Below are positions 57,643-58,187 of a stretch of 58,187 nt of DNA, piece after piece; the first letter of the stretch is position 1; each line of letters opens with the position of its first letter. Source of the stretch: Chelativorans sp. J32 (GTDB lineage: Bacteria > Pseudomonadota > Alphaproteobacteria > Rhizobiales > Rhizobiaceae). The position numbers were made by a program, and so were the translations under genes. Under the pieces are notes generated by a model. That model was not told the origin of the DNA and searched no databases. It was given only the letters and a program-made list of their open reading frames with translations. The stretch covers positions 1 through 58,187 of the forward strand of contig NZ_JAEQ01000025.1 of NCBI RefSeq assembly GCF_000518985.1, written 5' to 3'.

Positions 57643-58187
57643 TCAGGTTTTGACGGAAGCCTATCCGGCATTGAGAAAGTAGTTTCTGCATTCGGTTGGC
57701 TGGATCGAGGAGACGAGATGGCCGATGTGTCGCCAGGTGTCCTCGATGGTTCGCTTCTAGGCCTGGCGCATCCAGTGCTTGATCTTGGCGAAGGCCTGCT
57801 CGATCGGATGAGGTCGGGCGAGTATGGGGGCAGATACCAGAGCCTGGCATTGGCGGCGCGGATCATCTGGCGAATGGCAGCGGCCTTGTGGGAGCCGAGA
57901 TTGTCCATGACGACGATGTCGCCGGGTTCGAGTACCGGTACGAGCTGCTGCCTCGACATAGGAGCGGAAGCACTGGCCATTGATCGGCCCGTCGAACACG
58001 CAAGGTGCCGTCAGCCGGTGGCAGCGCAGCGCGCCGAGGAAGGTCAACGTGCGCCAGTGGCCGTGCGGGGCGTAGCCGCGCAGGCGCTTGCCCTTTGGCC
58101 CCCAGCCCCGCAGCGGCGCCATGTTGGTCTTGATCCACGTCTCGTCGATGAACACCAGCCGCCGTGGATCGAGATCCACCTGAAAGG
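57643..58187 (-). pseudogene. IS630-family transposase, decayed and cut by the window end
   Basis: The DDE core is present in pieces: [29 protein letters not shown] and [12 protein letters not shown]. Reading needs a +1 insertion near 57951, a -1 deletion near 57808 (PYSPDL | PIEQ), and two in-frame TAG stops (57757-57759 and 57661-57663). The stop TGA is at 57643-57645. The N terminus lies beyond the window, so terminal repeats cannot be checked. Confidence 0.88.

Overview
The window reads as chromosomal DNA of an alphaproteobacterium of the order Hyphomicrobiales (Rhizobiales), most likely near the Phyllobacteriaceae (Mesorhizobium/Chelativorans/Nitratireductor type). Support: high GC, mostly short intergenic gaps and many four-base start/stop overlaps; glnB-glnA behind a sigma-54 site and divergent from the NAD(P)HX repair gene; a malic enzyme fused to a phosphotransacetylase-like domain; a class II (B12-dependent) ribonucleotide reductase; small DUF3008 and DUF982 proteins; and an intergenic palindromic repeat of a kind common in this order. 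The genus is inference.

Layout. 1-1.5 kb: the end of a DUF11-type surface protein, a small DUF11-like partner broken by a frameshift, and a small conserved protein. 1.7-8.3 kb: tamA-tamB (outer-membrane biogenesis). 8.5-9.3 kb: two small linked genes, the second product secreted. 9.4-12.9 kb: a fatty-acid beta-oxidation operon (thiolase plus fused hydratase/dehydrogenase). 13-18.2 kb: a stress-flavoured block (SDR oxidoreductase, DUF3008 peptide, otsB-GH15-otsA trehalose operon). 18.4-23.2 kb: small secreted proteins, a lone ClpP, an arsR-SRPBCC autoregulatory pair, and an MFS transporter coupled to gltX. 23.3-28.7 kb: malic enzyme, FAH-family enzyme, an atypical SDR, an LpxH-like phosphatase and YnfA. 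28.9-34 kb: a dipeptide-epimerase-family gene divergent from a complete MCE (Mla-type) lipid ABC transporter with its own lipoprotein. 34.1-37.8 kb: the nitrogen-control block glnA/glnB and nnr. 37.9-40 kb: a Tat-exported flavin amine oxidase with a dedicated cytochrome c. 40.3-44.7 kb: tRNA-Lys, ccdA, glmU, ubiX and small conserved genes. 44.7-48.9 kb: a looser accessory stretch (small exported and membrane proteins, SRPBCC, alpha/beta hydrolase, dispersed repeat, and a frameshifted gene that resembles a family of unknown function). 49-55.8 kb: nrdJ with two upstream NrdR-like boxes, a Pit phosphate transporter and a Nudix hydrolase. 56-58.2 kb: a 500-residue orphan protein with effector-like features beside a decayed IS630-type transposase.

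How the genes work together: most of the window is housekeeping. The parts most worth following are (i) the amine oxidase/cytochrome c pair, which looks like a periplasmic flavin dehydrogenase passing electrons to a cytochrome rather than to oxygen; (ii) the orphan protein at 56.0-57.5 kb with a bipartite-NLS-like N terminus and 11-residue repeats; (iii) a short-chain dehydrogenase in which YxxxK reads SxxxR; and (iv) the frameshifted unknown gene at 47.9-48.7 kb. Three loci carry single-base frameshifts (664-1172, 47932-48671, 57643-58187). The transposase also has stop codons and is truly decayed; the first two could be assembly errors. All family assignments were made by eye from motifs, without database searches.
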